Part shown: positions 1 through 11,524 of the stretch, piece by piece
How positions within the stretch are numbered: position 1 is the first letter of the stretch
How the letters are laid out: each line of letters starts with the position of its first letter
Source of the DNA: Piezodorus guildinii
Lineage: Eukaryota; Arthropoda; Insecta; Hemiptera; Pentatomidae
DNA: 64,000 nt
Direction: 5' to 3'
Assembly (NCBI GenBank): GCA_023052935.1
Contig: CM041292.1
Span: 116,928,936 to 116,992,935, forward strand
Notes under the pieces: model-generated
What the model was told of the DNA's origin: nothing
Database searches by the model: none
The model's input: the letters and a program-made list of their open reading frames with translations, nothing else
Program-made: the position numbers and the translations under genes

Positions 1-1748
1 AGGGCCTAGCGGAATACCCATGTGAAATCTCCCGCCACGTATATTAGAACCAAATTTATACCATTGATTCACAACTATGAGAAACCGTTATTTTTTTTTT
101 CAAATTTTTAGCCCCATAAGCCTTATGAGAGGGAAGTTATGGAGGGAGAAAGAAAAATGTTATTTTTTTCTTAACAGCTCAACCGATTTTCACAAAAAAT
201 ATATGTTAAAGAATATAGTTTAAAAAAATATTTTTCTAACTTTTTTTTACAAAAATGTGAGTCGAATTTTATTTATTGTTTTTATGGCACTATAATAAAA
301 AAAAAATGTAATTATGAAGCTTGTTTTGAACTTTTATATTTCATTTCTTGTGAATTTATAAAGTGTATTTATATTATTAACTACGTGTAAACATTATTTG
401 ACTATAGAGAATCATAGATAAATAACTTTTAAGCTATATATTTGTATTTTTACCTTTTTGATTTTTTTTTTTTTCTCTTAGGTTAGATCAGGCACGTTTT
501 TTCTTCTCATATTTATCAAGGTCAAAAAATGCTAATTCTAACCATTTTCTGGATCAAATACCATTAATCTATAAAAATATGTGCTTCTGAAAAATTTTAA
601 ACCAAATTTATGAGACTCCAAGATGAAGTACTAAGAAAATACTGAATTTAATTGGAGAGCCTACGAGAATCAATCTAGGTCGCTTAAATATGATAAATAG
701 GTTAAAACCATTGATAAAAATAATAGATATTATTAAAGACGTACTAAATGAACTAGTAAAAAGGCACAACATGAAGTAAACAATAAATTAATGTTAATAT
801 ATTACGGAAGTTAGATGGTTCTGCTCTACTATAGGGAATATAGTACGTTTTGGAAGAAAATATGGATTTAGTACCTTATTAGTACCTTTGGATTTAGTAC
901 CCTAGTACCTTTTGGAATGAACTGCAATTTTGAATTAAATTTTTAAATGATTTTATGTGTTGTTTTTTTACCAGATCTGATGATGAATTTAGACACGTTA
1001 AATCATTTGAATTATATTATCTCAAAACCTTTTGTACCTTTTGAAAATCAATGTCTCAGTTTATGCAGCTACAAGCAGTGTACAAGTAAATAGAGGTGGG
1101 TAGTGAACAAGTGCAACGTTCAAACAGATCCATACTGAAGTTTCTTTTTTCAGTGGGGAATGAAAAGGCATCATGGAAGAAACCTCTGAGAACCAGGCTG
1201 AAGAACGGTAGACCAATCCTTATTGAAGAAGCTCGCCGACGATAAGGCACTCGAAAGGACTCTTGACCTTCCGTGCTTCCATTAAGGAATAAAAAGGCAG
1301 AGGTGAAATAAAGGAGAGTAGAGGAAGGTGGGTAAACATGGCGACTAGAGAAGACGGGTCAAGATGGCGGCTAAGATTGGAGGGGCGGTGTGTTTAGTGG
1401 GCACTTAGGGGAAGGCCAAACGGCTCTTTGTTGTTTTTTAAATTGGTCCAGGAGCGAGCCCCACTCGTAAAGAGGAATTGTGCTCCCGTTAAATATTATC
1501 TCCCGCCCCTCTAACTCTCACACGCTCCTTACATATTTACAAGACAAATACATTCTCGACGTGCACCGACTAAATGCAATTGCTGACGTGAAAAAATTCG
1601 AGGGGTCCTTTTGAGATAGTTACGGATACAGATGTTCCTCCAGGAGCAGTATTTATTCTCCCTTTTTACCTCTGAGAACAAGGGGAAGAGGAGGAGAACA
1701 TAGTATAGTCGAGGAGAAATATTGGACTTCAAACCTACTTGCAGAGTT
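1..1748. other. AT-rich DNA without a recognisable gene
   Basis: I see no coding exon or clear repeat here. Short open frames have no recognisable protein content. Positions 1250-1570 are noticeably richer in G+C (GGCGG and CCCGCCCC clusters) than the flanks and are treated under findings. Confidence 0.5.
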
Positions 1749-1754
1749 TATATA

Positions 1755-1829
<75 letters not shown>

Positions 1830-1842
1830 ATATATATATATA
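1749..1842. repeat. (TA)n microsatellite
   Basis: A nearly pure TA dinucleotide run of about 94 bp with two small interruptions. Confidence 0.95.
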
Positions 1843-1894
1843 ATGATGACGCGATTCTTCTAATTTCTCCGCTAGCTCCTTCTTAACTATGCCA

Positions 1895-2400
1895 TCATTT
1901 TGGACATTCCTTCCTTAAGGTTTATAAGTATAATACATTGTAATAGAGTTTAGAAAATTCAGTTTTTTTAATCAAGTCATCAAAACTTTTCCCTAAAATA
2001 TGAGTATTAATATAGACAAATAATATACCGTTGGGAAGCTGCAATATTTTTTATAAAAGTTAATACACAACAAAATAAGTTGTACAAGTAATTATAAGCG
2101 CATAAACTTATTAACATATGTTTTTATGAAGGAGCTTATGGTTAATCAGTGTTGCCCCCTTATAGTATCGTACAATAACAACATACCATTTATGTTAACA
2201 TCTTAGTTGTTCCTTAAATTAAGTTAAACCTTACTCTTTAGCAATGACATATGTTCATAAGTTTATGATCTCACAACAACTTTATATTGAATTTTATGAT
2301 TTATTTTATCGCATATTAACTTTTCTAAAATCTTGCGCTGTCCAACTAATATATTACTACTATATTTCAGGAATACGTTTTTGATGAATTGGACACAGAA
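1895..2400. repeat. Fold-back (inverted-repeat) element
   Basis: The segment at about 1950-2130 matches, in reverse complement, the segment at about 2245-2400. Both contain a 'cataaactta' stretch, a 'tctaaaatctt' stretch and a 'tatatttcagg' stretch, in mirrored order. A single-arm relative lies at 13610-13985. Parts of the arms also resemble the middle of family A, so this may be a rearranged derivative of that family. No coding capacity. Confidence 0.5.
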
Positions 2401-2764
2401 AATTTGTTTTTCAGGTTTTATGAAAAACTAAAGTGCAACGTATTTTACTTATGAACCTCCATGAAAGGAAGCCCTAAATGAGGGTAAAAACATTATCGTT
2501 AAGTCTCATAAACATTAAAATTTTTTTTTTCATGGATCCTTATTTTCTCTTCTAAAAGCTCCTGCAATGCTGGTAAGTTCTCCTTTTTCTGCAATCGTGC
2601 ATTTTAAGGAGTTGCAACTCTTTAACGTAACTTCTGGAGAGTAATAACATTATGAATAATAATTCAGGATGGGGCTCACCTTCTAGTTTGTTTCGGCCTT
2701 ACAACTAAAACTTAAACTAATTGCTAACTAAACTAAAACTAAAACTAAACTTAACTTAACCTGT

Positions 2765-3340
2765 CAAAAAATAGCTTTAGAGCTAAAGTGGCTAAACATA
2801 GAAATTAATCCTGATAAAACAAAGGCTATTGTTTATTCGTTCCAGAAAGGTGAGAAAAAAATTACTTATAATCTCAATAATTGCCCAATTAAACTGTCTA
2901 AAAATATTGTATATCTTGGATTCACGTTCGAGACACTTAAAATTTTCAGTCCACTTTTCTAAAAAAATTAAATCTGTAAGGCGAAAACTGTTTAGGCTTA
3001 ACCATTTGATTTCATTTCCAAGTATATCTCTTCGATTAAAAGCAATGATATACCAAACAATTCTTCGTCCGTCACTGTTGTATGGTTCACAACTTTTTCC
3101 ACACGTAGCGAAATCGACGGAAAAGAATGTCCAGGCATTTCAAAACGGCATTCTAAGAAGAATCGCAAAAGGGACGATATTCCAAAGAGTAAAAACAAAG
3201 AAATTACATGAAGAGATGAAAATACAAGCAATTAAAAAATTTATGAGTGATAGGAATTTAAAGTTTTTCGAACCAACGAAATTTGTAAATAACCCTATAT
3301 TTAATCAACTGAAACCCCATGGAATACCTCAGTGATGGCA
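2765..3340 (+). mobile_element. Jockey-like LINE, decayed 3' part of ORF2
   Basis: Translation shows the region after the reverse-transcriptase catalytic box: INPDKTKAI near 2802-2830, then NIVYLGFTFE near 2901-2935, in the order typical of insect Jockey-clade ORF2. After a frame change, positions 3000-3335 read RLKAMIYQTILRPSLLYGSQ and then a 'QAFQNGILRRIAKG' motif typical of the C-terminal part. The copy lacks the endonuclease and reverse-transcriptase core, is frameshifted and non-functional. It differs clearly from the LINE family at 8401 and 62690, so it is a separate family. Confidence 0.7.
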
Positions 3341-3514
3341 GACACTCAACAAATAAATAAACATTAACGAAATCCGTCTTGTGGTTTAGAAGGAATTGGC
3401 GGAAACCAAAATCTCGAGAGAGAAGAGATAAAACAAATACATTTAGTAAAAGTATAAAAAATAATTATTAGAAAAAATGTGAAATATAAAAAGTATGTTG
3501 TTGTTTTTTACCTG

Positions 3515-3840
3515 TACCATTACAACCCAAGAAGGGTCTTGGGCTCAGTACATACAAAGATTCGTACTGTTTCTAGGCCAACGGCAGTGCGATGAGATGA
3601 TTAGGCCTTGATCACGCTCAACCGCCATGTTTTTCCTCAATATTTTTGGGTACACACTTTACAGAGGCTGGGTCTGCCTCAGGAGGGTGTTTCATACCCT
3701 AGGGTTGCCCCTCAACTGAATTAACAGATTAAACAAAGTATGTTTAAGTATAAATATATGAGTAATAAGTATAAGTATGTGATCTAACGCAATTTATGCG
3801 TTGGAGTGGTGCGCTCACCTGACCTATAGCGAAACCACTC
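3515..3840 (-). mobile_element. SINE-like element, same family as 12275-12540
   Basis: Positions 3525-3600 share a long stretch with 12282-12375, including 'gggtctt', 'tacata' and 'attcgtactgt' blocks in the same order. On the minus strand the shared part would be the 3' body. A tRNA-like head may lie at 3780-3840 but is degenerate. The segment near 3600-3640 resembles 19880-19915 in opposite orientation. The call rests on similarity between copies inside this window. Confidence 0.45.
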
Positions 3841-3938
3841 CCCTACAATACATATTATATATTACAAATATGTCTAGGACGAAAATACACCTTATGCAAA
3901 CATCATTGTTCTGAGTTTTTTTTGTTCAATATTAGTAA

Positions 3939-4058
3939 GATATATATATTTGGCCGTTTGGCCGTTTCACAAAAGAAGCTTTTGATATATTTTTTTATTT
4001 ATTTACTTTTACACACCACAATGATTCAGACTCTAGGGCCATTTTCAAGTATCATGCA

Positions 4059-4120
<62 letters not shown>

Positions 4121-4169
4121 TATAAATATAATATAAAAAGTATCATGCATATTTATATAATATTATATA

Positions 4170-4206
<37 letters not shown>

Positions 4207-4339
4207 ATATTGATATATATATATAAATATGCATGATACTTGAAAATGGCCCTAGAGTCTGAATCATTGTGGTGTGTAAAAGTAAATAAATAAAAAAATA
4301 TATCAAAAGCTTCTTTTGTGAAACGGCCAAATATATATC
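3939..4339. repeat. Long near-perfect palindrome with (TA)n centre
   Basis: The arms at about 3954-4062 and 4222-4330 are reverse complements over more than 100 bp with essentially no mismatch. The left arm has a short duplication of ggccgttt at its outer end. The centre is TA-rich (4063-4113, 4171-4202) and contains a third copy of the arm's inner end, AGTATCATGCATATTTATAT, at 4139-4158. A MITE or foldback transposon is the likeliest identity. No open frame. Confidence 0.75.
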
Positions 4340-4429
4340 CTACTTAAGTAACCATTATTTGCACGAAAAAATCAGAAAATTTTAAATACTTTTATAAAAA
4401 TAATATTTCCTTTGAGAGTTTTGTTTACC

Positions 4430-5070
4430 TTAAAAGGAGGGAAGGAAGTTATTTGACTGGCTAAAGGGGATATTAGAGGTATGCGGAGGTATAGGGGGCC
4501 TATTGTAGCGGGGGCTATAAAATATTAGACTAACTCCTTCCGCCGGCAAATTGTATAAAGTAATAAAAGAAGCGGCTGAGGCGAGCGCCCTCCTTGAAAA
4601 GATTTTATCAAATATTCACAAGAGAGAGCTAGCGATACCGAGCCCCGCCTTTCAAGCACTGAAATAACTCGGCATTGTATCTCCCCTTCCTCAATTTAAC
4701 TTTTGATGGTGGCACTCGAAGGAGAGGTGCCCTTTGTGCTCCTGGAAAACGTCTTTAGCGACGAATAATGGGAAGGGGTCACAAAGACACCGTAGCCCGG
4801 CGACATCTTAAAAATTCAAAGAGGCCAATTGAGAGGGAGCCGGCCGGTATGCTACATAATTGTTAGCCCTTCTTTAATTAGCTTCCCTCCTTACTCCTTC
4901 CTTCCAGGGATAAATTATTCAATAATAAGAAGGATAATGACAGCCTCCCCAAGAATTGCCGTTAATTTTTCCCCCCGCTCTTTCATCTCCTACCCTTCCG
5001 CTCGAGATCAAAGGCTTCGGATGACTATCCTCATGACGATTTCGCTCCTATAATCACATCACTCCATTTG
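4430..5070. other. G+C-richer non-coding patch
   Basis: About 640 bp of clearly higher G+C content, with GGAGGG, CTCCTTCC and GCCGGC clusters. No frame looks coding. An open frame at 4829-5053 has no recognisable protein. Similar patches occur at 1250-1570, 10270-10640, 21300-21580 and 25240-25690. Confidence 0.5.
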
Positions 5071-5445
5071 AATATTACATTATCCGTCCTTCAGGTGTTT
5101 GCTTGCTTTGACCTTATTAATATATGAAACATCGTTACCATACTTTATCTTCGCTTAAAGTTTTTGAAGCAATTTATTCGTTTTAATTTGATTGGCTAGA
5201 GGGATTAACAAACTCAAAGTATTTTATCCGTGTGAGTATTATATCAAAATATTTTTTTTTTTTATTAAGTGAAGTTCCGCCCTTACCGCAGTCCACGGCC
5301 TTTTTTACTTGCACGTGCCTATAAATGAAATATAAAGGGTATCTCGTGAATGTCAAGACATATTGTGGGAGCAGATACTAGATCTCAAATGGAACAAAAA
5401 TGTTCATATCACTTAGTCTCATTCTCGACGGTTAGAGAGGAAAAT

Positions 5446-5482
<37 letters not shown>

Positions 5483-5690
5483 ATCCATGGTTTCATATCT
5501 TATTTTGAGGATTTCATTTCAGAACCTTCTGGGAAACTTTCTATTTCATTTGGTATCACTTATTTTTCTGTGTGTGCACTCATATTTGAGTTTTTTCTAA
5601 TCTAAACCATAGATAACAGAAAAAAATGTTCTCCTAATTTAAAAGATTTTCCTCTTTAACCGTTAAGAATCGGACTATGTGTCATATTTT
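5071..5690. other. No gene seen; poly(T) run
   Basis: AT-rich DNA with a T homopolymer at about 5449-5477. I see no gene or dated repeat here. Confidence 0.5.
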
Positions 5691-5800
5691 TTAACTAGAC
5701 ATTTATGGGACAGGGAAAGTATTGCGATAGCGAAAAATTTCGAATTTGAGTTACTACCTGAAATACACGTTTTAGCGTCCCCATGAGTCCAATTTATTAA
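5690..5800 (-). repeat. Fragment of family A repeat (reverse)
   Basis: The reverse complement contains 'ttggactcat', 'aaaacgtgtattt', 'ttcgaaat' and 'gcaatactttccct' in the order seen at the 3' end of family A copies at 17090-18115 and 25752-26473. Confidence 0.7.
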
Positions 5801-6131
5801 TTCCCACAAAATGGTATAAATGTGTGTGTTAGTAGTAAGCAATGCATTGTGTGTATTTGCAAGTCAAGTAAAATGCATTTATGCACCTTGTACAAAATAT
5901 GTAAATTTATACTTTGAAAATAAAAAATAGTTGAAAGATTAACTGATCAATAGCTAATTAAACATATTTTAGTTGCTTTTATAATAATACGTACCATATA
6001 TGTGCATTTAAATAAACATAAAATGAATAATTAATGAGAAAATTCGTAGGATTAATTATGGTAAATGGAACATCTACTACATACTATCACAGAACATAGT
6101 ATTATTATTCTTTTAGCATGCATACCGTTTT

Positions 6132-6136
<5 letters not shown>

Positions 6137-6164
<28 letters not shown>
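6137..6164. repeat. (TA)n microsatellite
   Basis: A short pure TA run. Confidence 0.9.
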
Positions 6165-6167
<3 letters not shown>

Positions 6168-6439
6168 TGTCTTTATATATTTCAAGCTTCTACTTTTAAG
6201 AGTAATCAAAGTTATAAAATATAATCCAACAAATATAACAGATACGTTATTTAATACAGCACATGTCACCTGCTTTATTTATTCTCATCCTGGGGAACTC
6301 TGTGTCAGCTTCTCAGTCATGTCAGGAGGGTAAAGCGAAACTCCAGGCGCCCAGGCGCTTCTATACATACTACGTATCTGTTACTGGAAACTGAAGGAGT
6401 CTGAGTCAGAAAATTAGTTCTTTTTTTTCGAATCTTCGA

Positions 6440-6613
6440 GCAATTCTTGGCATAGAGGAACCTCAATCTAGCTCTGCATGTTGAGCCCAGGCTCTACTGA
6501 GTCGCTTCATTTCTGGAAGGGTCTTATTTCTGTTACTTCCAATCCTCCCAATATGTTCCTGAAAGTAGATTCCAGGACGGCCACATGGTCTTCTACGTGC
6601 AGTTCCATTATAC
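6440..6613 (-). mobile_element. LINE ORF2 C-terminus, left part (split by hAT)
   Basis: Minus-strand translation gives GTARRRPCGRPG, the GRRRPGRP-type tail found at the end of many non-LTR ORF2 proteins. The part immediately upstream in the LINE lies at 7551-7830, on the other side of a hAT-like insertion. Joined across the insertion, the WFGHV...RRRPCGRP order typical of this protein end reappears, with a frameshift near the join. Confidence 0.65.
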
Positions 6614-7542
6614 CAGTGGTTCTCAATAAAATTTTTGCGGACCCCTTCATACAATCATTTCAATGGCAAGGACTTCCTAAATTCTAAACATTAGGTATAT
6701 GTTTAGAATTTTAGTAGACTTCACCGTACCATAAATTACGTGCGAAATACCTCTACCGAAACTCTATAACCAAAAATTGTCCCGTTGAGAAAATGGAAAT
6801 GAAGAAAAAATAAGAAGATTCTAGGAGTTTACTTCAATCTCAACAATGAATAAATAAGGTTTTATGTATAACCTGACAGATGCTTCTAGATTTTTTATAG
6901 GGAGTGGAAAAATCCTTCGGTATGCCATTCTTCAGAGCAAATGTAAAATAAACTTCCAGAGCCTGTGCTAATTCAGGTACTCGTTAAAGATTCTCATCCT
7001 AATTAAACCCGGTTAGGCATTTAGGACTCCCTCTGAAGGATTGTCCGACTGGCCACAGTAACATAAAGTGAGATTAAATGAGCAAACTTGTAAGCTACTC
7101 GGTCAAGGTCTGGTATTAATAACAATATTCATGGAAGTATATACATATATGTCGTCCGATAACTACAGTAGCACAAAATTACGTTCGATTAATAAATAAA
7201 ACCTAGAATCTAAAACTTATGCAAGAAGGTATTTATAAAAATACTCATAAATATATCAGATATTTGTCATTATCATCTTATGTTCTTTAAGCTCATTACT
7301 TTCGACATGTTAGAAATGGACCAATTTTAAGGTTGTGGTTGTGGCAAATATTTGCTATGAACTCAATCAATTAAATCTGTTTCAAATTTCAAATTCGTCC
7401 TTGTAGAGCTTGGGATTTTTATTAAAACCTCTGGCTTCACAGATATTTTACGTTAAAGTAAGTTAAAATTGTTCCCCAACGATATCTCGCTGACCCCTTG
7501 GACATTTTTTTATTTCTGCGGACCTCTAGTTGGAATCCACTG
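6614..7542. mobile_element. Non-autonomous hAT-like element
   Basis: The ends are inverted repeats: the left begins CAGTGGTTCTCAA and the reverse complement of the right begins CAGTGGATTCCAA (10 of 13 identical). An imperfect 8-bp target duplication flanks it: cattatac at 6606-6613 and catttgac at 7543-7550. The CAGTGGTTCTCAA start and 8-bp duplication are typical of hAT elements. About 929 bp with no transposase frame. It sits inside an older LINE. Confidence 0.75.
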
Positions 7543-7550
7543 CATTTGAC

Positions 7551-7830
7551 AAACATGTCCAAACCATTTTAATTGCCTGTTTTTCATGATTGTTGATCTC
7601 TGATGCTATTGGTTTGGATACAGTGTCACCTAGTCTTTCTCGCTGCTCTACATAAGAATTTCATTTCAGGAGAGTTATTCGGCTGATATCCTTGTCGAAC
7701 ATCGCCCAGCTCTTGCAGCCATGTGTAAGGACTCGTAGGAATATAGCTTTATTTATGAGTATCTTAATTGCGTACTATTTCCACATTTTCTTCTTCATTC
7801 CGTGAGAGAACTAGAATCTTGCTTTTGGAG
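7551..7830 (-). mobile_element. LINE ORF2 C-terminal part, right part
   Basis: Minus-strand translation shows a degenerate late ORF2 segment ending in WFGHVCQM (TGGTTTGGACATGTTTGTCA near 7551-7575). This is the WxGHVxRM motif that precedes the RRRPCGRP segment now at 6440-6613. Stops and frame changes make it a dead copy. Confidence 0.6.
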
Positions 7831-8019
7831 TCGTTGATAGATGGACATTCCCTTACGTAGTAGTTCTGAAAATTTTGTATCACAGCACTGTCTCAATCTG
7901 AACAAAACCTACATTTAATTAAATCCCATTCAATTTTACATCGATACAACTTGTTTGATAAAAATTGTTAAAAGTTTTCCATACACCGTAAAAAATGCAC
8001 TGTACAAAGTCGCTTTAAA

Positions 8020-8210
8020 TGGGAATTTTACTTTCTGTTCAGTTTCGTGCTATACGTTTTGCACCTTTTTACTATTTTCTCGAAAACAGCTCTAATGATT
8101 TTTGTTAGACTCGGTATTTCGACGTAGAATTTAAATAATTTGGCAGGGTTTAAACGGCAGATCTTTAAAAAAAAATTCTCTGCGTTGAATTTCGCATTAA
8201 TGGACACCAA
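8020..8210 (-). repeat. Family A repeat fragment (reverse)
   Basis: The reverse complement matches the middle of family A copies, including a cgtcgaaata-like counterpart of 'catcgatata', 'ttttcgagaaaat' and 'aaaaaggtgcaaaa' in the same order. Confidence 0.6.
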
Positions 8211-8293
8211 ATAATTTAGAAAACAGAAAAAATATATTTTCAGGTAAAATATGTTCCACTCACAAGAGTAGTAATAAAGATATACATAACATT

Positions 8294-9816
8294 AAAAATC
8301 TGGTGCAGACAACACACGACTTTCACTTACCTCGAATTGAAATCAATTCAAAAACTATTACTTATACTTCAATTTGAAAAATATTCAAAGTTGATTTTAA
8401 CCCTTACTTCTGTAGAAAAAATCCGATACCTAGGTCTCCATCTTGACAAACGCCTTACTTGGAATCCTCACACAAGACTGAAATGACAAGAAACTGCTCG
8501 AAGATATCGATTACTACATCACTTACTAGACAAACGATCAAAACTTCCAGTATATTACAAAAGACTCATTTACATCACTATAATCAGACCTATTTGGACG
8601 TATGGAATCGAGCTTTGGGGCTCTACGAAACCATCTAATTCCTCCCGCATCAAGTCCTTACAATCCAAAATCCTGAATGCTCCTAATGTTGTTACAAATC
8701 AACTCATTCATAATGACCTTAACATCCCATTTGTTGCAGACATAGCCCGTGATAGATACTCCTCTTTTCATTCTAAACTCCCTGCCCATACAAATCCACT
8801 TGTCCGTAATTTATCTTCCTTAGATATCTCAGATAACCTCCAAGGCGACTGAAAAGAAGGTGGCCCCGGGACCTACTGAGTTAAAATATTTTGTGAAGTG
8901 CTACCATTGGGTAGTTCTTTCTCAAGACATTTTCATGACATTTTTTTTTTCATTCCTCCTATTTACCTATTGTGTTCTTTAATACAGTTGTAAATTACTA
9001 TAAATAAAAAATAAAAAAAAGTTGATTTTAATAAAACGTGTATTCATTTTTGATGGAAACTATGGTTTAGATTAAATAATATAACTATATTAAATTGTAT
9101 ATCAGTAACAAGTTTATTCCCTATTCGTCACTTTATATTACCTTTTACAATTTTTTTTATCAGATAATATTTTTTCTAAAATCATTCTCTTTCCAACAGT
9201 ATATTATACGTCAATATTAACTGTTCTAACTATAAAAAATTACATTAAAAAAATATTTTCCTCTTTTATCCTTTAGTTGTCATCAAACTCGTCCAACATG
9301 TATATTTGGTAGTCCTTCATCAATGTCATTAAGATGATATAGTAAATCTTTTGGCAATGTTCAAAATTAAAGGTAGTTTAGAGAAATAAAATTTAAAATA
9401 TGGTCATTTAAGCCCTTTCAGACTATTTCAATCAGAATTAACACTACATGATATTAATGGCCCTTTAAGTTTTACATCGATATAAATAGTTTATATCAAG
9501 ATCGTTAGAGGCGTTTTTGAGAAAATCGTAAAAGATGAAAATGCATGGATAAAGTAGATCTTTCGGTCAGCCGATTTTACATCTTGGGCGTATAGTTGTC
9601 TTAAATATGAAATTAAAGTTTTGTACGACTTTTCGTCTTGGCCCTAGACTTACCACACAAACACACACAAGACGCACAACGCATGCACATACAGACAGTT
9701 TTGTGGGACTTGGTTATTTGGACTCAGGGGACTTCTGGACTTCTTCCGCAGAAAAATTTTCATGATCGAACACTTTCCCTTACTATATATTTCAGATATA
9801 GGTAAGAGAAAGTAAA
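8294..9816 (+). repeat. Family A repeat, copy A1, interrupted by a LINE
   Basis: It starts with ATCTGGTGCAGACAACACAC followed by ACTTTCACTTACCT, and ends with TATAGGTAAGAGAAAGTAAAA, so the two ends carry inverted AGGTAAGTG-type motifs. The internal order (catttaagccc, acatcgatata, tttttgagaaaat, CA-rich stretch, gggacttggt, ggactcagggga, actttccctta) is shared with other copies. A LINE occupies 8401-9017. Without it the element is about 0.9 kb. No coding capacity. Confidence 0.75.
8401..9017 (+). mobile_element. 5'-truncated Jockey-clade LINE with 14-bp TSD
   Basis: Translation gives IRYLGLHLDKRLTWNPHTRL, then RPIWTYGIELWGSTKPSNSS and NPLVRNLSSLDISDN, which is the ORF2 C-terminus of the LINE family also at 22048, 27690, 61379 and 62690. 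The 3' end is AATAAATAAA-rich. An exact 14-bp duplication, AAAGTTGATTTTAA, flanks it at 8387-8400 and 9018-9031, the mark of target-primed reverse transcription. A stop after the TRLK motif and a frameshift near the end show the copy is dead. Confidence 0.9.
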
Positions 9817-11520
9817 AGCTTAAAGTTTAAGAAAAATGTTATCTAACATATGAAGACGTACAAGGTAAAGGAGGGTGATTAAAATCGCATAAAAATTATT
9901 TATAATTTACCACCAGTAAGTGGGCTTTGGTGAATTCTTTGAAACAAAATAAGTGATTAGTGTATGTAGTAATTTAAATTGATAAATTATTTAACCTAAA
10001 ATAAATATTTCCATAGAAACTTAATGTAATTATTTATCTTTTTTCAACATTACCCTCATTTCAGAGTTCTAAAATTGATTTCAAGGAAAGTCGAGTGTTA
10101 ATTGATTTTTTAATATTTAGTGCTATGAGCCGGGCGTGAATTTCAAGGTCCTAAACTGGAAGGAGCCCTATGATGAAATTTCAAAAAATTCACCTAAAAA
10201 CTTCATTCATAAAAAAACAAAGATCAAACGAAACATATAGATACATTTTTTTTTTAATGTTAAAAGAGCTATAAATAAAAAATGAGACAGCTAGGAAGGG
10301 CTGAGCTATCGCCTGAACGACAGAGTACAAACAAAAGGAGAGTCGAACGCTGGTAAATTGCCCCTGTTAAAAATTCACTCCTTCCTCCGGTATAATATAC
10401 ACCCAGCTATAATTATTGTATACCTTGGACTATAATAATGCATGACAGCAAATTACAGGTGTAAGTAGCTAGGAGAGTCTTGTTTATTTATTGATGGACC
10501 TCTTGCCGCTAGCCAACTTTTCCCAAACCCCAATAGTCTATTCAGCTACCTTCCGGATCGTCTTCGGCCAACTCTTCCCCCCTCAACTCTGCACGGAAAC
10601 CTAAAAAAACTTTTCTCGGCATTATAGTGGCCATATTACAAACTTCTCTGACCTCCTACCCATCGACCCGATAAAAATCATTAAAAGGAATATGGTTCTG
10701 ACTAATTCATTTATTTACATTGATTTGATAAACTTGGAAATTTATCAGACGATAGGCTAAATATGCAATTTGAACGAATGGGATGACCAAAACGTAAAGG
10801 AGAAAACAGAAAAAATATTTTTTAATGTAATTTTTTTCACACTCAAATATACACTCCTTAACTTCCTTGTATTATACATTTATTTTTCTTCACATTTTAT
10901 TACATAGTTTTTCTACGTTTCGGAGTACTTTATCCATTATCAAGACTCAAACAAATTTTTTATAGTTTAATTAGTGAAAATACATTATTTGAATATTTGT
11001 CTCTGAAAATTATCTTTATTAATTTAATTTATATTGTTATTATTAATTTAAAACTTATTAATATGATTTACCTTTATTTAAAAAAACTTTTTAACACATA
11101 TTATTTTACATTTATAGCTTACTGCTATTCGTCCACTTCTATGTTTATTGGCTAACTGTTTCAATTATTCTCTAATTTTACACTTTGTACCTTTCTAGTA
11201 TTCCTATGTAATTCCTGTGCCCTGTATTTATTTTATTTTTATTTCTATTCATTATATATTCTAATTATGGTTTTTGAACGATTGTTATATTTATTTTAAA
11301 TTTGTACTTTATTTATGATGTCTGTGTAATGTATTCCTAGGTTTTTTGTATTTGTAGAGACGTAGAAAAAATATGTAATAAAATGTAGAAAAATATAAAT
11401 TTATAATAAAAGGAAGCTAAGGAGTGCATATTTGAGTATGAAATATTAAGTAAAACTTCCTAAAAAAGTATAAAAGAAAAGAAACGTATTTTTTTTTTAA
11501 TCATAAGAACATAAAGTATA
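9817..11520. other. AT-rich DNA; G+C-richer patch at 10270-10640
   Basis: No coding exon is recognisable. The patch at 10270-10640 is richer in G+C and includes CTCCTTCCTCCGG and a C-rich stretch near 10560-10590. The remainder is AT-rich with no clear repeat. Confidence 0.45.
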
Positions 11521-11524
11521 TACA

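Noticed and set aside
3922..4125. 67-codon open frame rich in Tyr-Ile
   Set aside because: It is mostly the (TA)n centre and an arm of the palindrome at 3939-4339.
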